Below, piece after piece: positions 1 through 8,991 of a stretch of DNA of 64,000 bases. Origin of the DNA: Pseudoalteromonas ulvae UL12 (GTDB taxonomy: Bacteria > Pseudomonadota > Gammaproteobacteria > Enterobacterales > Alteromonadaceae). The notes below the pieces were generated by a model. It was given only the letters and a program-made list of their open reading frames with translations. It did no database searches and was not told the DNA's origin. Each line of letters opens with the position of its first letter. Within the stretch, counting starts at the first letter, position 1. A program made the translations under genes and the position numbers. The stretch lies in assembly GCF_014925405.1 (NCBI RefSeq), contig NZ_AQHJ01000033.1, positions 186,001 through 250,000 on the forward strand, given 5' to 3'.

Positions 1-1494
1 TTATCGACTGTGCCGCTTAATTCAATTGAACGCGTTGAAATCGTGAAGGGCTCACGTGCTGCTTGGTATGGTTCTGACGCATTAGCTGGGGTCATCAATA
101 TTATCACTCGCACGGGTGATAGCTCATCAGTGGCATTTACCAGTGGTGCGGATAATTACACCGATTTGCAATTTTCAGGTGCCCTTAACGGTGAGAATTA
201 CGCTGTTGTCTTAAATGCGGGTGCTGAAAAAACCGATGGTTTTGATGTAACAACCAATCAAGATTTAGACCGCGACGGCTATGAAAATCAAAATGTGGGT
301 ATTAATGCGCGTTTTCAAACCGCTGACTTTGGTGAATTCAAATTCATTACGCAATATAGCGAAGGTGAAGTTGAATATGATAGCAGTGGCGACGATCTTC
401 AAGAATTCGAAAAGTTTCACACTTTATTAGGTTGGACAAAATCCGTGGGTTCGTTTGATCATCAATTGCAATTGAGTCAAAGCAAAGATAAAGAATTCAA
501 TACGATGCAGGTTCCAACAGCGTGGCATAAGCCGAGTAACTATCAAACTAATCGTGAAGAAGCCAACTATCAGCTCGCTGTTAATGTTAATTCTCAATGG
601 GATCTAGCTGGTGGTATCGATTGGAACCATGAAGATTTAAGTGACTCAGTCAATGCATGGGCTGGCCCAGAACAACCAAAATCAGGCTTTACCGATGAAA
701 CACGTGACAACTTAGGTGTGTATGTGGGCGGATATTTTGATTCGCAAGCTTTGAATGTGAACGCGGTTGTACGTCGTGATGATAACTCTGATTTTGGGGT
801 GAATAATACCTACAATGTAGCGGTTGGTTTGCCTGTTTCTGATATTGGTATGTTTAGAGCCACCCATGGCACAGGTTTTAAGGCGCCGACATTTAACAAT
901 GCCAGTTCAATTTGGGGCACAAACCCAGATCTACAGCCAGAAGAATCAGCCAATACTGAGCTTGGTTTTAATCTGAATTTAGCGCAAGGCCAGTTTGATG
1001 TTGCGGTATTTAAAAATGATATAGACAACCTTATCCAGTGGGTACAAGGGCCTGAAAATGTCGCTAAAGCCGTCTTTGAAGGGGTTGAAATCAGTGGTCA
1101 GTTTAGCTTATTTGGATTCGACAACAATGCGAACTTTACTTACTTAGATGCTAAAGATGAGCATACTGGTACGCAGTTAGTCTTACGACCTAAGCATGCG
1201 GTGAATTGGACAGTGTCAAAACAAATTGATGCTTTATATCTTGCAGTTGAAATGCAATATCGTTCAGATCGTTTAAGTTATTACCAAACGCCGTTGCAGT
1301 CATATACGCTTTGGAATGTCAGTGCAAACTATAACATTGTTGACAACATCAAACTAAATGCGCGTTTAGAGAATGCATTTGATAAAGATTATGTCACTAA
1401 TGTGGCGGGAACTAACTGGCAAACAGGTGAAATCACCTCTAATTATGTGGGGGCGGGTCGTCGCCTTTATGTTGGAATCAATTATAGTTTTTAA
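1..1494 (+). CDS. btuB: TonB-dependent outer-membrane receptor, BtuB-like (5' end missing)
   Basis: The reading frame is open from base 1, so the gene starts outside the window; about 497 residues are visible. The first residues are the end of the plug domain (IERVEIVKGS, then YGSDALAGVINIIT), a block typical of BtuB-like cobalamin receptors. The rest alternates as a beta barrel and ends in GRRLYVGINYSF, with the terminal aromatic residue expected by the Bam machinery. Known BtuB proteins have about 600 residues, so roughly 100-120 N-terminal residues are missing, including the signal peptide and TonB box. The role would be TonB-powered uptake of vitamin B12 or a related corrinoid. Any cobalamin riboswitch would lie upstream, out of view. 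The TonB-receptor assignment is firm; the substrate is inferred from the plug motif alone. Confidence 0.8.
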   Translation, partial: LSTVPLNSIERVEIVKGSRAAWYGSDALAGVINIITRTGDSSSVAFTSGADNYTDLQFSGALNGENYAVVLNAGAEKTDGFDVTTNQDLDRDGYENQNVGINARFQTADFGEFKFITQYSEGEVEYDSSGDDLQEFEKFHTLLGWTKSVGSFDHQLQLSQSKDKEFNTMQVPTAWHKPSNYQTNREEANYQLAVNVNSQWDLAGGIDWNHEDLSDSVNAWAGPEQPKSGFTDETRDNLGVYVGGYFDSQALNVNAVVRRDDNSDFGVNNTYNVAVGLPVSDIGMFRATHGTGFKAPTFNNASSIWGTNPDLQPEESANTELGFNLNLAQGQFDVAVFKNDIDNLIQWVQGPENVAKAVFEGVEISGQFSLFGFDNNANFTYLDAKDEHTGTQLVLRPKHAVNWTVSKQIDALYLAVEMQYRSDRLSYYQTPLQSYTLWNVSANYNIVDNIKLNARLENAFDKDYVTNVAGTNWQTGEITSNYVGAGRRLYVGINYSF

Positions 1495-1507
1495 TTGATT
1501 GAAAGAT

Positions 1508-1547
1508 AAAAAACCCCATGGCGAGAATACGCGATGGGTTTTTTTTA
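1508..1547. terminator. Bidirectional intrinsic terminator between btuB-like gene and hutC
   Basis: An A-run and CCCAT pair with ATGGG and a T-run around a GCG/CGC inner stem. Both strands end in a run of T, so the hairpin can serve the receptor gene on the plus strand and hutC on the minus strand. The hutC stop codon lies at its right edge. Confidence 0.8.
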
Positions 1548-2258
1548 TTTATTTCTTTTAAACGTTAAATGCCCACCCAGGCGATATTTACTGCCAGGCG
1601 AAACTAATCGGGTAAAACTGACAATGCCATTTGATGACCAAGTGCGGCGGATCACTTGTAAACACGGTTCTTCATTGTAAAGGGCGAGCCAATTACACAT
1701 TTCAGTGTTGGGGCTGATGGCTTCCACGGTATGTTTAGCTTCAGTCAGAGGCGCTGCTTTACATAAATATTCATGTGGTGTTGTTAATTCAAAATCTTGT
1801 TGTAAATAATCAGGTGCAAATTCTGGGTTCACAAAGCGCTCTTCCACTTGCAGAGGGATTTCATTTTCGAGATGCACTAAAACCGAATGATAGACTTGAC
1901 TATCGATTTCAACACCTAAAGCAATCGCAATAGGCGCAATGGCTGACATTGACTCAAGAGTAATGGGTAAGCAGCTGTATTGGCCGCCGCGCTCTTTTAC
2001 TTCATCGGCAATATTGCGAATTTCCAGTAATGAGGATTGTGACTTAAAGCTGGCAACAAAGGTTCCCAAACCCTGATTACGGGTTAAAACACCGGCCTCA
2101 CAGAGTTCAGTTAAGGCACGGCGAGCGGTCATGCGGCTGACAGAGAACTGTTCTGCAAATTCATTTTCAGATGGAATTTTAGAGTGTTCTTCCCATTGCG
2201 CTGACTTAATTTTGCTAATAATGTGTTGTTTTATTTGAGCAAATTTAGGTTCCAACAT
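1545..2258 (-). CDS. hutC: HutC, histidine-utilization repressor (GntR family)
   Basis: A 237-residue regulator with an N-terminal GntR winged helix (about residues 1-70, with SENEFAEQFSVSRMTARRAL as the recognition region). The C-terminal UTRA-type ligand domain (about 85-235) ends with YRLGGHLTFKR. HutC represses hut genes and is released by urocanate; that is family knowledge. The gene diverges from hutI. A perfect 14-bp palindrome of the HutC type lies between them at 2333-2346, which supports the identity. Length and domain order are normal. The start is an ATG with normal spacing to the intergenic region. Confidence 0.93.
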   Translation of the reverse strand: MLEPKFAQIKQHIISKIKSAQWEEHSKIPSENEFAEQFSVSRMTARRALTELCEAGVLTRNQGLGTFVASFKSQSSLLEIRNIADEVKERGGQYSCLPITLESMSAIAPIAIALGVEIDSQVYHSVLVHLENEIPLQVEERFVNPEFAPDYLQQDFELTTPHEYLCKAAPLTEAKHTVEAISPNTEMCNWLALYNEEPCLQVIRRTWSSNGIVSFTRLVSPGSKYRLGGHLTFKRNK

Positions 2259-2332
2259 AATAGGATTTCCTGTGTTTAATTGGCGAACTTGCCATATACT
2301 TGAAGCTTAGTTAACAAAGATGACACAGAGAT

Positions 2333-2346
2333 CTTGTATATACAAG
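2333..2346. promoter_or_regulatory. HutC operator palindrome
   Basis: CTTGTATATACAAG is a perfect 14-bp inverted repeat in the hutC-hutI intergenic region. It matches the known HutC target (CTTGTAT-N-TACAAG type). Its position should let HutC control hutI and probably its own gene. A possible upstream TTG start for hutI falls inside this palindrome, which argues for the ATG at 2394 instead. Confidence 0.85.
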
Positions 2347-2393
2347 GCGTGTTGTTAGACTTGATTAAATTATTTTTATTTTGGATTTCTCAC

Positions 2394-3623
2394 ATGCATA
2401 TTTTCGATCAGGTCATTATTGACGTGAACCTTGCGACGCTAGATAACACGGTTGATGCCGCATATGGCGCTATTACGAACGGCGCTATCGCGTTAAAAGA
2501 CGGGAAAATTGCTTGGTTGGGAAAGCAGCAAGATTTACCTGATTTTGATGCGTTATCGACACCTGTTTTATCGGCGAAAGGTAAATGGATGACGCCGGGC
2601 CTCATTGATTGTCATACTCATTTAGTTTTTGGTGGTTCAAGAGCGCAAGAGTTTGAAATGCGACTACAAGGTGTTTCTTACCAAGAGATTGCCGCACAAG
2701 GCGGAGGCATAATCTCAACCGTAAAAGCCACGCGCAGTGCAAGTACAGAGACGCTTTTTGTGGCTGCTAATAAGCGCTTACAGACCCTTTTTAAAGAGGG
2801 GGTGACGACTGTTGAGATCAAATCAGGTTATGGTTTAGATCTTGAAAATGAGCTCAAAATGTTGGAAGTGGCGCAGTTGCTTGATCAACATCACCCGATA
2901 AATGTGCAAAAGACATTTTTAGGTGCCCATGCTGTTCCACCTGAATTTAAAGACCGAGCGGATGAGTATATAGATTATGTATGCGAGGTCATGTTACCTG
3001 AGGTCGCAGAGCGAGGCTTAGCAGATGCTGTTGATGCTTTTTGTGAAGGTGTAGGTTTTAGTAATGCACAAACACGACGTGTCTTTGAGAAAGCAAAAGC
3101 CTTAGGCTTACCTGTTAAGCTTCATGCTGAGCAGTTGTCTAATTTAGCTGGTGCGCAGCTGGTGGCTGAGTTTTCTGGGTTATCTGCCGATCATATTGAA
3201 TACTTAGATGAATCGGGTGTCAAAGCAATGGCCGATGCGGGTACTGTGGCTGTCTTGTTACCTGGTGCATTTTATGTGTTAAGAGAAACGCAGCTTCCCC
3301 CCTTAGCGCTCTTGCAGCAATATCAAGTACCAATTGCGATTTCGACAGACTTTAACCCGGGTACGTCACCTATTTGCTCATTAAAATTGATGATGAACAT
3401 GGCATGTACTCTTTTTAGGATGACACCCGAACAAGTGCTCGAGGGAGTCACTAAGCATGCCGCAGCGGCACTTGGTTTACATGACCGCGGGATACTAAAA
3501 GTGGGCATGAATGCCGATTTAGCTTTATGGGATATTGAGCACCCAGCAGAGCTTGCTTATCAGTATGGAGTTAACCCTTTGTCTGATCTTTGGATTGAAG
3601 GGCAATCGATGGTCATTCGTTAA
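2394..3623 (+). CDS. hutI: Imidazolonepropionase HutI
   Basis: A 409-residue amidohydrolase that hydrolyses imidazolone-5-propionate to N-formimino-glutamate, the third step of histidine degradation. Visible metal and active-site blocks include [59 protein letters not shown] and the [10 protein letters not shown] aspartate motif. I chose the ATG at 2394 (MHIFDQVI). The frame stays open to 2334, but that start lies in the HutC operator and adds a hydrophobic stretch foreign to the family. hutU and hutH are not in the window, so the hut genes are dispersed or lie to the left. Confidence 0.95.
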   Translation: MHIFDQVIIDVNLATLDNTVDAAYGAITNGAIALKDGKIAWLGKQQDLPDFDALSTPVLSAKGKWMTPGLIDCHTHLVFGGSRAQEFEMRLQGVSYQEIAAQGGGIISTVKATRSASTETLFVAANKRLQTLFKEGVTTVEIKSGYGLDLENELKMLEVAQLLDQHHPINVQKTFLGAHAVPPEFKDRADEYIDYVCEVMLPEVAERGLADAVDAFCEGVGFSNAQTRRVFEKAKALGLPVKLHAEQLSNLAGAQLVAEFSGLSADHIEYLDESGVKAMADAGTVAVLLPGAFYVLRETQLPPLALLQQYQVPIAISTDFNPGTSPICSLKLMMNMACTLFRMTPEQVLEGVTKHAAAALGLHDRGILKVGMNADLALWDIEHPAELAYQYGVNPLSDLWIEGQSMVIR

Positions 3624-3764
3624 TTGTCTGTTCATGATTGGTTAACGTTGTAGATCTTATACTGATACTTTTGTACAAGCATCGTTTGAACGTCTAACTC
3701 TAAGTTGACGGCCAACATGCCAACGTGCATCTATACATGCAACATAGTTTGAATAGGAAGAAAC

Positions 3765-5576
3765 ATGAGTCTTTTGAAATGGTTCACAATTACTGCGTTA
3801 GGCCTCTGCTCTTTGGGGTTATCGGCAAGTGAGCAGCTAAATGTTTTTAACCCTACAAGCTTTGTTGCTGGTATGTTATTGATTTCTTGGTTGTTGTGTA
3901 CGCAACTGAATCAGGGAGTAATCACTCGAGTCTTAAATATAGCCGCGGGGGTCACATCGCTGGCTTTTTTGAGCTTTCATAAAATAGAACTCATCGCTTT
4001 ACCTATTTTCGCCATTATTGCCGAGTTAATTTTTCAGCTAAAAGATAACCGACGGTATAGTCAAAGTGCTGTTGCAGGTTATATCGCTTTGGGCTGCATG
4101 TTGCTTGTTGCAATTGGGGTGGTTGGTTTTTCACTCAGTATTGATTATTTGGCTTTGGGGCCAATCGCATTTTTCTTATCGCAATGTTTATTAATCGATT
4201 TGAGCATTAAACAGGATGTGACCACTTCGACAGACACCCATTTGCCTGAACCAGTAATCCAACATGATGTTGTGCCTGATCGGGCGATACTCAAACAATG
4301 CTTAATGGCACAGTCTCGTTTGACGAGCTGTCAGCTAGTGCTGTTTAAGTTTGATGGTTTTAGTGACATTAATCATAAGCTTGGGCATGAATTTGGTGAT
4401 TTGTTATTGGTTCAGCTTGTTGCTCGCATTAAGGCAGTCTTGAGTGACGAAGCACTTTTAGTGTTGAGTCAAACCCAAGATTTCAGATTTGCTCGCCTTA
4501 ACAGTGTTGAGTTTGCATTTATTGTTAAAGACTTATCTCAGCAGTATCGTTATCAACAATTAATAAATGAGCTTGCCCGTATTTCAAGTCAACCAGTGAT
4601 TATTAAGGGCTGTACGCTCAATACAGAGCTAAAAGCAGCTATGGTGCCGATTGCTCAAACGCAAGAGCCTATCGATGCAGAACAAACTCTTAAACACGCG
4701 TATTTAGCACTTGAAATGGCGGTGAAGCAGCAAGCAACCTTTGTTGATTACCATGCAGAACTGTCTGATGCGCGAGAAGCGCAGTTAGAAAAAATTATGC
4801 GTTTATCGAACGCTGATTTTAACCAAGAATTTGAGTTATATTTCCATCCAGTCATTGATTTAAAAACCAATAAGGTTTTATTTATCGAGTTATTATTGCG
4901 CTGGCAACACCCAGAAAAAGGGCTGCTTGATGCGGCTGCATTTGTGAATGAAATACGCATGGCAGGATTATCATACGAGGTAACACGTTGGGTCTTGGAA
5001 AAAGCAGCAGAGATCTCGTTAATGCTTAAAGTCGAAAACATACAAGTACCAGTCAGTGTGAATTTATTTGGCCCTGAACTATTTCAAGACGAAATGGTTG
5101 AGTACTTGGCTGAATTGATCGCTGTCCATCATTTAAACCCTAAATATTTAATTATCGAATGCCCTGCAGGCGTTTTGCTTGATTTAGAAGACAAAGGGGC
5201 GGCGATATTGAAAAGGCTCAAGAATGTTGGCACACCGGTGTGTTTAGATGATTTAGGGGTCAGTCCGTTATTGTTAACTCAGCTACCTAAATTAACATTG
5301 CACTATGTAAAACTAGATGATGTTTTGATTGCTGAATTTAGTCAAAATACTAATTCACGTAACCTTTTGCGTGGCATTATCAGTATGTGCAACAATTTAG
5401 ATACTAAGGTGATTGCAGAAGGCGTCGCCTCTAATGTGCTACTTGAATTTGTAGAAACCTTAGAATGCGACGGCGCTCAAGGGTATTTATTTGCTCGGCC
5501 TTTAAGCGTTGTTGGCATCACTGCTTGGTTAAACCAGTGGCAGCATAAGTTAGATGCCGAACAGTTGCCATACTAA
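3765..5576 (+). CDS. Membrane GGDEF-EAL protein with degenerate c-di-GMP motifs
   Basis: 603 residues. The N-terminal 140 residues hold several hydrophobic segments (likely membrane sensor). A GGDEF-like domain spans about 170-325 and an EAL-like domain about 345-595. The GGDEF signature is replaced by NSVEF near residue 246, so cyclase activity is unlikely. In the EAL domain the metal-ligand glutamate is kept (ELLLRW, E375) and the CDDL aspartates are present (D495, D496). However, DDFGTG has become DDLGVS, and the late conserved glutamate of AEGVE is alanine (A555). The protein may therefore bind c-di-GMP or act as a regulator rather than a phosphodiesterase. It sits between hutI and hutG without an obvious link to histidine use. 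Confidence 0.85.
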   Translation: MSLLKWFTITALGLCSLGLSASEQLNVFNPTSFVAGMLLISWLLCTQLNQGVITRVLNIAAGVTSLAFLSFHKIELIALPIFAIIAELIFQLKDNRRYSQSAVAGYIALGCMLLVAIGVVGFSLSIDYLALGPIAFFLSQCLLIDLSIKQDVTTSTDTHLPEPVIQHDVVPDRAILKQCLMAQSRLTSCQLVLFKFDGFSDINHKLGHEFGDLLLVQLVARIKAVLSDEALLVLSQTQDFRFARLNSVEFAFIVKDLSQQYRYQQLINELARISSQPVIIKGCTLNTELKAAMVPIAQTQEPIDAEQTLKHAYLALEMAVKQQATFVDYHAELSDAREAQLEKIMRLSNADFNQEFELYFHPVIDLKTNKVLFIELLLRWQHPEKGLLDAAAFVNEIRMAGLSYEVTRWVLEKAAEISLMLKVENIQVPVSVNLFGPELFQDEMVEYLAELIAVHHLNPKYLIIECPAGVLLDLEDKGAAILKRLKNVGTPVCLDDLGVSPLLLTQLPKLTLHYVKLDDVLIAEFSQNTNSRNLLRGIISMCNNLDTKVIAEGVASNVLLEFVETLECDGAQGYLFARPLSVVGITAWLNQWQHKLDAEQLPY

Positions 5577-5586
5577 ATAAGTGTGG

Positions 5587-6642
5587 CTAGCCAGCTTGTT
5601 TACCCATTAAATATGCATACACCAAGGCGCTTAAGATTTGCCCTGCTTCATTCATTCCTTGATTGAGGCTCACTGGGTGAGTTTGAGGTGCGGCTTCACA
5701 CAAATGTAAATATCGACTCAATGGCAACGTTGCCATGTTATACACAAATTGCTCAGCTTCACTGACACTAAAACCGCAATTTGTAAATGCACTCACCGGC
5801 ATATGTGAAATGCTGTCGACATCAACTTCAATCCCCAATGGCAAGCCTTGTTTTATCGCTTTTGATTTAAAGCGGCTGCAGCTGTCCTGCAAAGTCAGAG
5901 ATTGGCGCACTTTAATAGCCTGATAGGAATCAAAAGTGAAATGTGCTTTTTCTAGGGCGTTAAAAATAGCTTCATTGTTTTTCAGCTCGTGCAAACCAAT
6001 GACATGATAATTGCTAAGATAGCCATTTTCATAGGCATAACGGAACCCATTACCGCTGTGACGACCTTCCAGTGAACGAAAATCAGCATGTGGGTCGAGA
6101 TTAACCGCGTTGACTTGAGAATGTGTACTGCTCGCAAGTGCTTGTAATAAAGGATAGCTATTGTTATGGCCGCCGCCAATTACAATTGGTTCGAGGCCAG
6201 CATTAAATATTGCAGTTAATACGGGCTCTACAGCATCATCAACCTCGCCGCAAAGTTGTCTTAATTTACTTAAATCTTGAGTTGAGCGTGCATCAAGGTT
6301 TATACTTTGAGCCTGAATACTGGCAACATCGATTTCACCGAGCAGTAAGATTTGCTCACTAGCAAAAAAGCGGTTTGCCTGCATATTTAAAAAGCGACTC
6401 AAAAATGCTTGCCAACCTAACTCTGAGCCACCATTCCCACAATTTGCCCGAGGACCAATGTCTTCAGGAATACCAACTAAGACATATTTAATGCCAAATT
6501 GAGCGGCATCATTCAGAGCTTGATTAAAATCGACTTGGGTATTGATAAAAAAGAGAGATTGGCCAATTTTCTGCTCTCCTTCACGGAGGCTGAAAAATGG
6601 CGCAATATCACTTTCTGAATAGATGTTTAACTTGTAGGGCAT
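5587..6642 (-). CDS. hutG: Formimidoylglutamase HutG (arginase/ureohydrolase family)
   Basis: A 351-residue ureohydrolase-fold enzyme, expected to hydrolyse N-formimino-L-glutamate to glutamate and formamide, the last step of one histidine-degradation branch. Manganese-binding blocks are visible: GGGHNNSYPLL, NLDPHADFR and EVDVDSIS. The GPRANCGNGGSELGW block fits formimidoylglutamase. Its start is only 3 bp from the rraA stop, so the two are probably co-transcribed. hutG is thus separated from hutCI and has no HutC palindrome directly before it. Agmatinase is a less likely alternative given the nearby hut genes. Confidence 0.88.
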   Translation of the reverse strand: MPYKLNIYSESDIAPFFSLREGEQKIGQSLFFINTQVDFNQALNDAAQFGIKYVLVGIPEDIGPRANCGNGGSELGWQAFLSRFLNMQANRFFASEQILLLGEIDVASIQAQSINLDARSTQDLSKLRQLCGEVDDAVEPVLTAIFNAGLEPIVIGGGHNNSYPLLQALASSTHSQVNAVNLDPHADFRSLEGRHSGNGFRYAYENGYLSNYHVIGLHELKNNEAIFNALEKAHFTFDSYQAIKVRQSLTLQDSCSRFKSKAIKQGLPLGIEVDVDSISHMPVSAFTNCGFSVSEAEQFVYNMATLPLSRYLHLCEAAPQTHPVSLNQGMNEAGQILSALVYAYLMGKQAG

Positions 6643-6645
6643 AAT

Positions 6646-7194
6646 TTAGCGAAGTTCTGAATCAAGCTCGTCTTCAGAATCAAAGTCATCTTCAGAGTCA
6701 AAGTCATCGTCATCTGCTTCAAGGTCTTCACCTGAGATTATAATCCCCGTACTATCGGCATAGATGTAATCATCTTCGTAAAAAGAGACGCCAGCAAAGT
6801 TTACTGGGACTGAATATTCACCATTATTGTTATCATCTGCACCGACAGGAATAGACGCAATAGCTTGAATCCCTATGTCGAGTTCATCTAACTCATCAAC
6901 ATGTCTGACCGCACCGTACACGACAATGCCTTCCCAGTTATTTTCGAGTGCAATTTCTGCGAGTTCAATATCAATGAGTGCTCGTCTTGTTGAACCGCCG
7001 CCATCAATTAACAGCACTAATCCTGTGCCATCATTAGCTAGTGCATCACGGATCAGTTGGTTGCTTTCGAAACATTTGATGGTTTTTATTTGTCCGCCAA
7101 ATGAAGTTCTGCCACCAAAATTCACGAACATAGGTTCGAGAACATCGACTACTTCGGCAAATTGGTCACATAACTCAGATGTATTGTATTGCAT
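6646..7194 (-). CDS. rraA: RraA, regulator of RNase E activity, with acidic C-terminal tail
   Basis: 182 residues. The RraA fold covers about residues 1-160 ([39 protein letters not shown]). RraA binds RNase E and inhibits its activity in E. coli. After the core there is a strongly acidic tail made of repeated D/E/S units (DDFDSED type, about residues 161-182). The usual enterobacterial protein has about 161 residues, so this tail is an addition. The coding DNA of the tail is a short imperfect tandem repeat. rraA leads an operon with hutG. Confidence 0.93.
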   Translation of the reverse strand: MQYNTSELCDQFAEVVDVLEPMFVNFGGRTSFGGQIKTIKCFESNQLIRDALANDGTGLVLLIDGGGSTRRALIDIELAEIALENNWEGIVVYGAVRHVDELDELDIGIQAIASIPVGADDNNNGEYSVPVNFAGVSFYEDDYIYADSTGIIISGEDLEADDDDFDSEDDFDSEDELDSELR

Positions 7195-7364
7195 GAGCTG
7201 ATCCTTAGGTGTTAGCTAATGAGGTTGTGTCTCAGTATACATTTGTCTGGACGCAATACAATCAAATAAATCCCGATTTTCGATAGAAATATTAATGTCT
7301 TGAAATCTTCATGTAATTGTTACTTGACCCAATTAGGCTTAAGTAAAACACAAGGGAGTGAGTC

Positions 7365-7889
7365 ATGATATTTGTCAAAATCACTGAGTTGGACCACGCA
7401 ATTTTTCGTGGGCTATTTAAGCCAAACGCCCCAAAATGGTGGCAAATTTTATTTGTTAACCTATCAAAAACTGGCGATGGCTACGTTTATATCGCGTTTG
7501 CTGGGATATTACTCTACCTCAACAGCCCGCAGTCTTTGAGTTTGCTCAATGTGTTACTGCTTGGCTTTCTGATTGAACGTCCTTTGTATTATGCACTTAA
7601 AAATGTATTTAAACGAACGCGGCCATGCCATTGGCAGGGAGGGATATCGTTTATCATTCCCAGCGATCAGTTTAGTTTACCCTCAGGTCATAGTGCCGCC
7701 GCCTGGGTGTTTGCCGTGTCCGTGGCTTGTTTTTTGCCTCAGTATGAAGTGTTGTTGTTTACTTGGGCGAGTTTGGTGGCTTTATCACGAGTGATGTTGG
7801 GGGTGCATTACCCTTTAGATATCGTGCTTGGTTCATTTATGGGTTATGGATGCGCACACTTAAGTATGCAAATCACAGGAGTGTTATGA
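7365..7889 (+). CDS. PAP2-family membrane phosphatase
   Basis: 174 residues with several membrane helices and the full PAP2 signature: KNVFKRTRP (motif 1), LPSGH (motif 2) and SRVMLGVHYPLD (motif 3), giving the catalytic histidines and the arginines. It should dephosphorylate a lipid phosphate such as undecaprenyl pyrophosphate or phosphatidylglycerol phosphate. The next gene starts inside its stop codon (ATGA overlap), so it is translationally coupled to a glycosyltransferase-like protein. A PAP2/VC2487-type pair is also known in Vibrio. The exact lipid substrate cannot be told from sequence. Confidence 0.9.
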   Translation: MIFVKITELDHAIFRGLFKPNAPKWWQILFVNLSKTGDGYVYIAFAGILLYLNSPQSLSLLNVLLLGFLIERPLYYALKNVFKRTRPCHWQGGISFIIPSDQFSLPSGHSAAAWVFAVSVACFLPQYEVLLFTWASLVALSRVMLGVHYPLDIVLGSFMGYGCAHLSMQITGVL

Positions 7890-8920
7890 AAATTTTATAT
7901 GGAGTACAAGGGACTGGTAATGGCCACACCACGCGTGCAAGAGTCATGGCCAAAGCGTTCGAGCAGCATGATGTCGAAGTTGACTATCTCTTTTCTGGCC
8001 GAGAGGCATCTGACTATTTTGATATGGAAGCATTCGGGAACTATCAAACAAGGACAGGTCTTACATTCGTTACTCAAGCGGGGAAAGTAAACGGTTGGCA
8101 AACCGTAAAACAAGCAAAAGTTAAGCAATTTTTTAAAGATATTAAAGAGCTTGATTTAAGTGAGTATGATTTTGTTTTCAATGATTTTGAGCCTATATCT
8201 GCTTGGGCAGCGAAAAAACAAAAGGTACCAGTCATTGGCATGAGTCATCAAGCGGCATTTTTGTCACCTAAAGTACCAGTGATAGGGAGCAATATTTTAA
8301 CACGTACCATGATCCGTAAATTTGCACCTGCTGATTTTTATTTAGGAGTGCATTGGCAACCTTTTGCTAGCAATATTATTCCTCCTTTTATTAGTCAGGA
8401 TCACCATGCAAGTACGCCAATTACAATCAAAAATAAAGTGCTTGTTTATCTTCCGTTTGAATCATTGGGCAAAGTGGTTGAATTGCTTAAAGGTTTCCCA
8501 CACTTTGAATTTTATTGTTATCACCCAGACGCTCAAGAAGAGTCAGTGACGCATATTCATTTACGAAAACCGTCTCGTAGTGGTTTTTTAACCGATTTAT
8601 GTAGTTCAAGCGGTGTGATTGCCAACGCCGGATTTGAGCTATCTAGTGAGGCACTTTGTTTTGGTAAAAAATTATTGCTAAAGCCGTTAGAGGGGCAATT
8701 TGAGCAAAGTTCTAATGCGTATATGTTAAGCAATATCGGTTTGGCAAAAGTGATGCAGTTTTTAGATCCAGATGCACTCGAAGATTGGTTGCTTATTCCA
8801 AATAGAGAGCAAGTAAACTTCCCGTCAGATCCCCACCCATTAATCGAATGGCTTAAGCAAAAACAATGGCATGATATGGGCCATTTAAGTGCTCAGTTAT
8901 GGCAGGACGTGAAATTATAG
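7886..8920 (+). CDS. MJ1255/VC2487-family glycosyltransferase-like protein
   Basis: 344 residues starting MKILYGVQGTGNGHTTRARV, the G-x-GN-GH N-terminal loop of MurG-like GT-B enzymes. The C-terminal sugar-nucleotide region contains GVIANAGFELSSEALCFGK, which resembles the acceptor/donor loop of that superfamily. The start is the ATG overlapping the PAP2 stop, preceded by CACAGGAG. The frame is open further upstream but only inside the PAP2 gene. Function is not established; a lipid-linked sugar transfer is plausible because of the coupled phosphatase. Confidence 0.85.
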   Translation: MKILYGVQGTGNGHTTRARVMAKAFEQHDVEVDYLFSGREASDYFDMEAFGNYQTRTGLTFVTQAGKVNGWQTVKQAKVKQFFKDIKELDLSEYDFVFNDFEPISAWAAKKQKVPVIGMSHQAAFLSPKVPVIGSNILTRTMIRKFAPADFYLGVHWQPFASNIIPPFISQDHHASTPITIKNKVLVYLPFESLGKVVELLKGFPHFEFYCYHPDAQEESVTHIHLRKPSRSGFLTDLCSSSGVIANAGFELSSEALCFGKKLLLKPLEGQFEQSSNAYMLSNIGLAKVMQFLDPDALEDWLLIPNREQVNFPSDPHPLIEWLKQKQWHDMGHLSAQLWQDVKL

Positions 8921-8991
8921 CGCCCCGAATTCGCAGTTTTATCAGAGCCTTCTATAATTTATCTAATATCAATAAAACAGGTTAGAGTGCT

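Noticed and set aside
2334..2393. N-terminal extension of hutI from a TTG start
   Set aside because: The start falls inside the HutC operator palindrome, and the added residues are a hydrophobic stretch not found in imidazolonepropionases.
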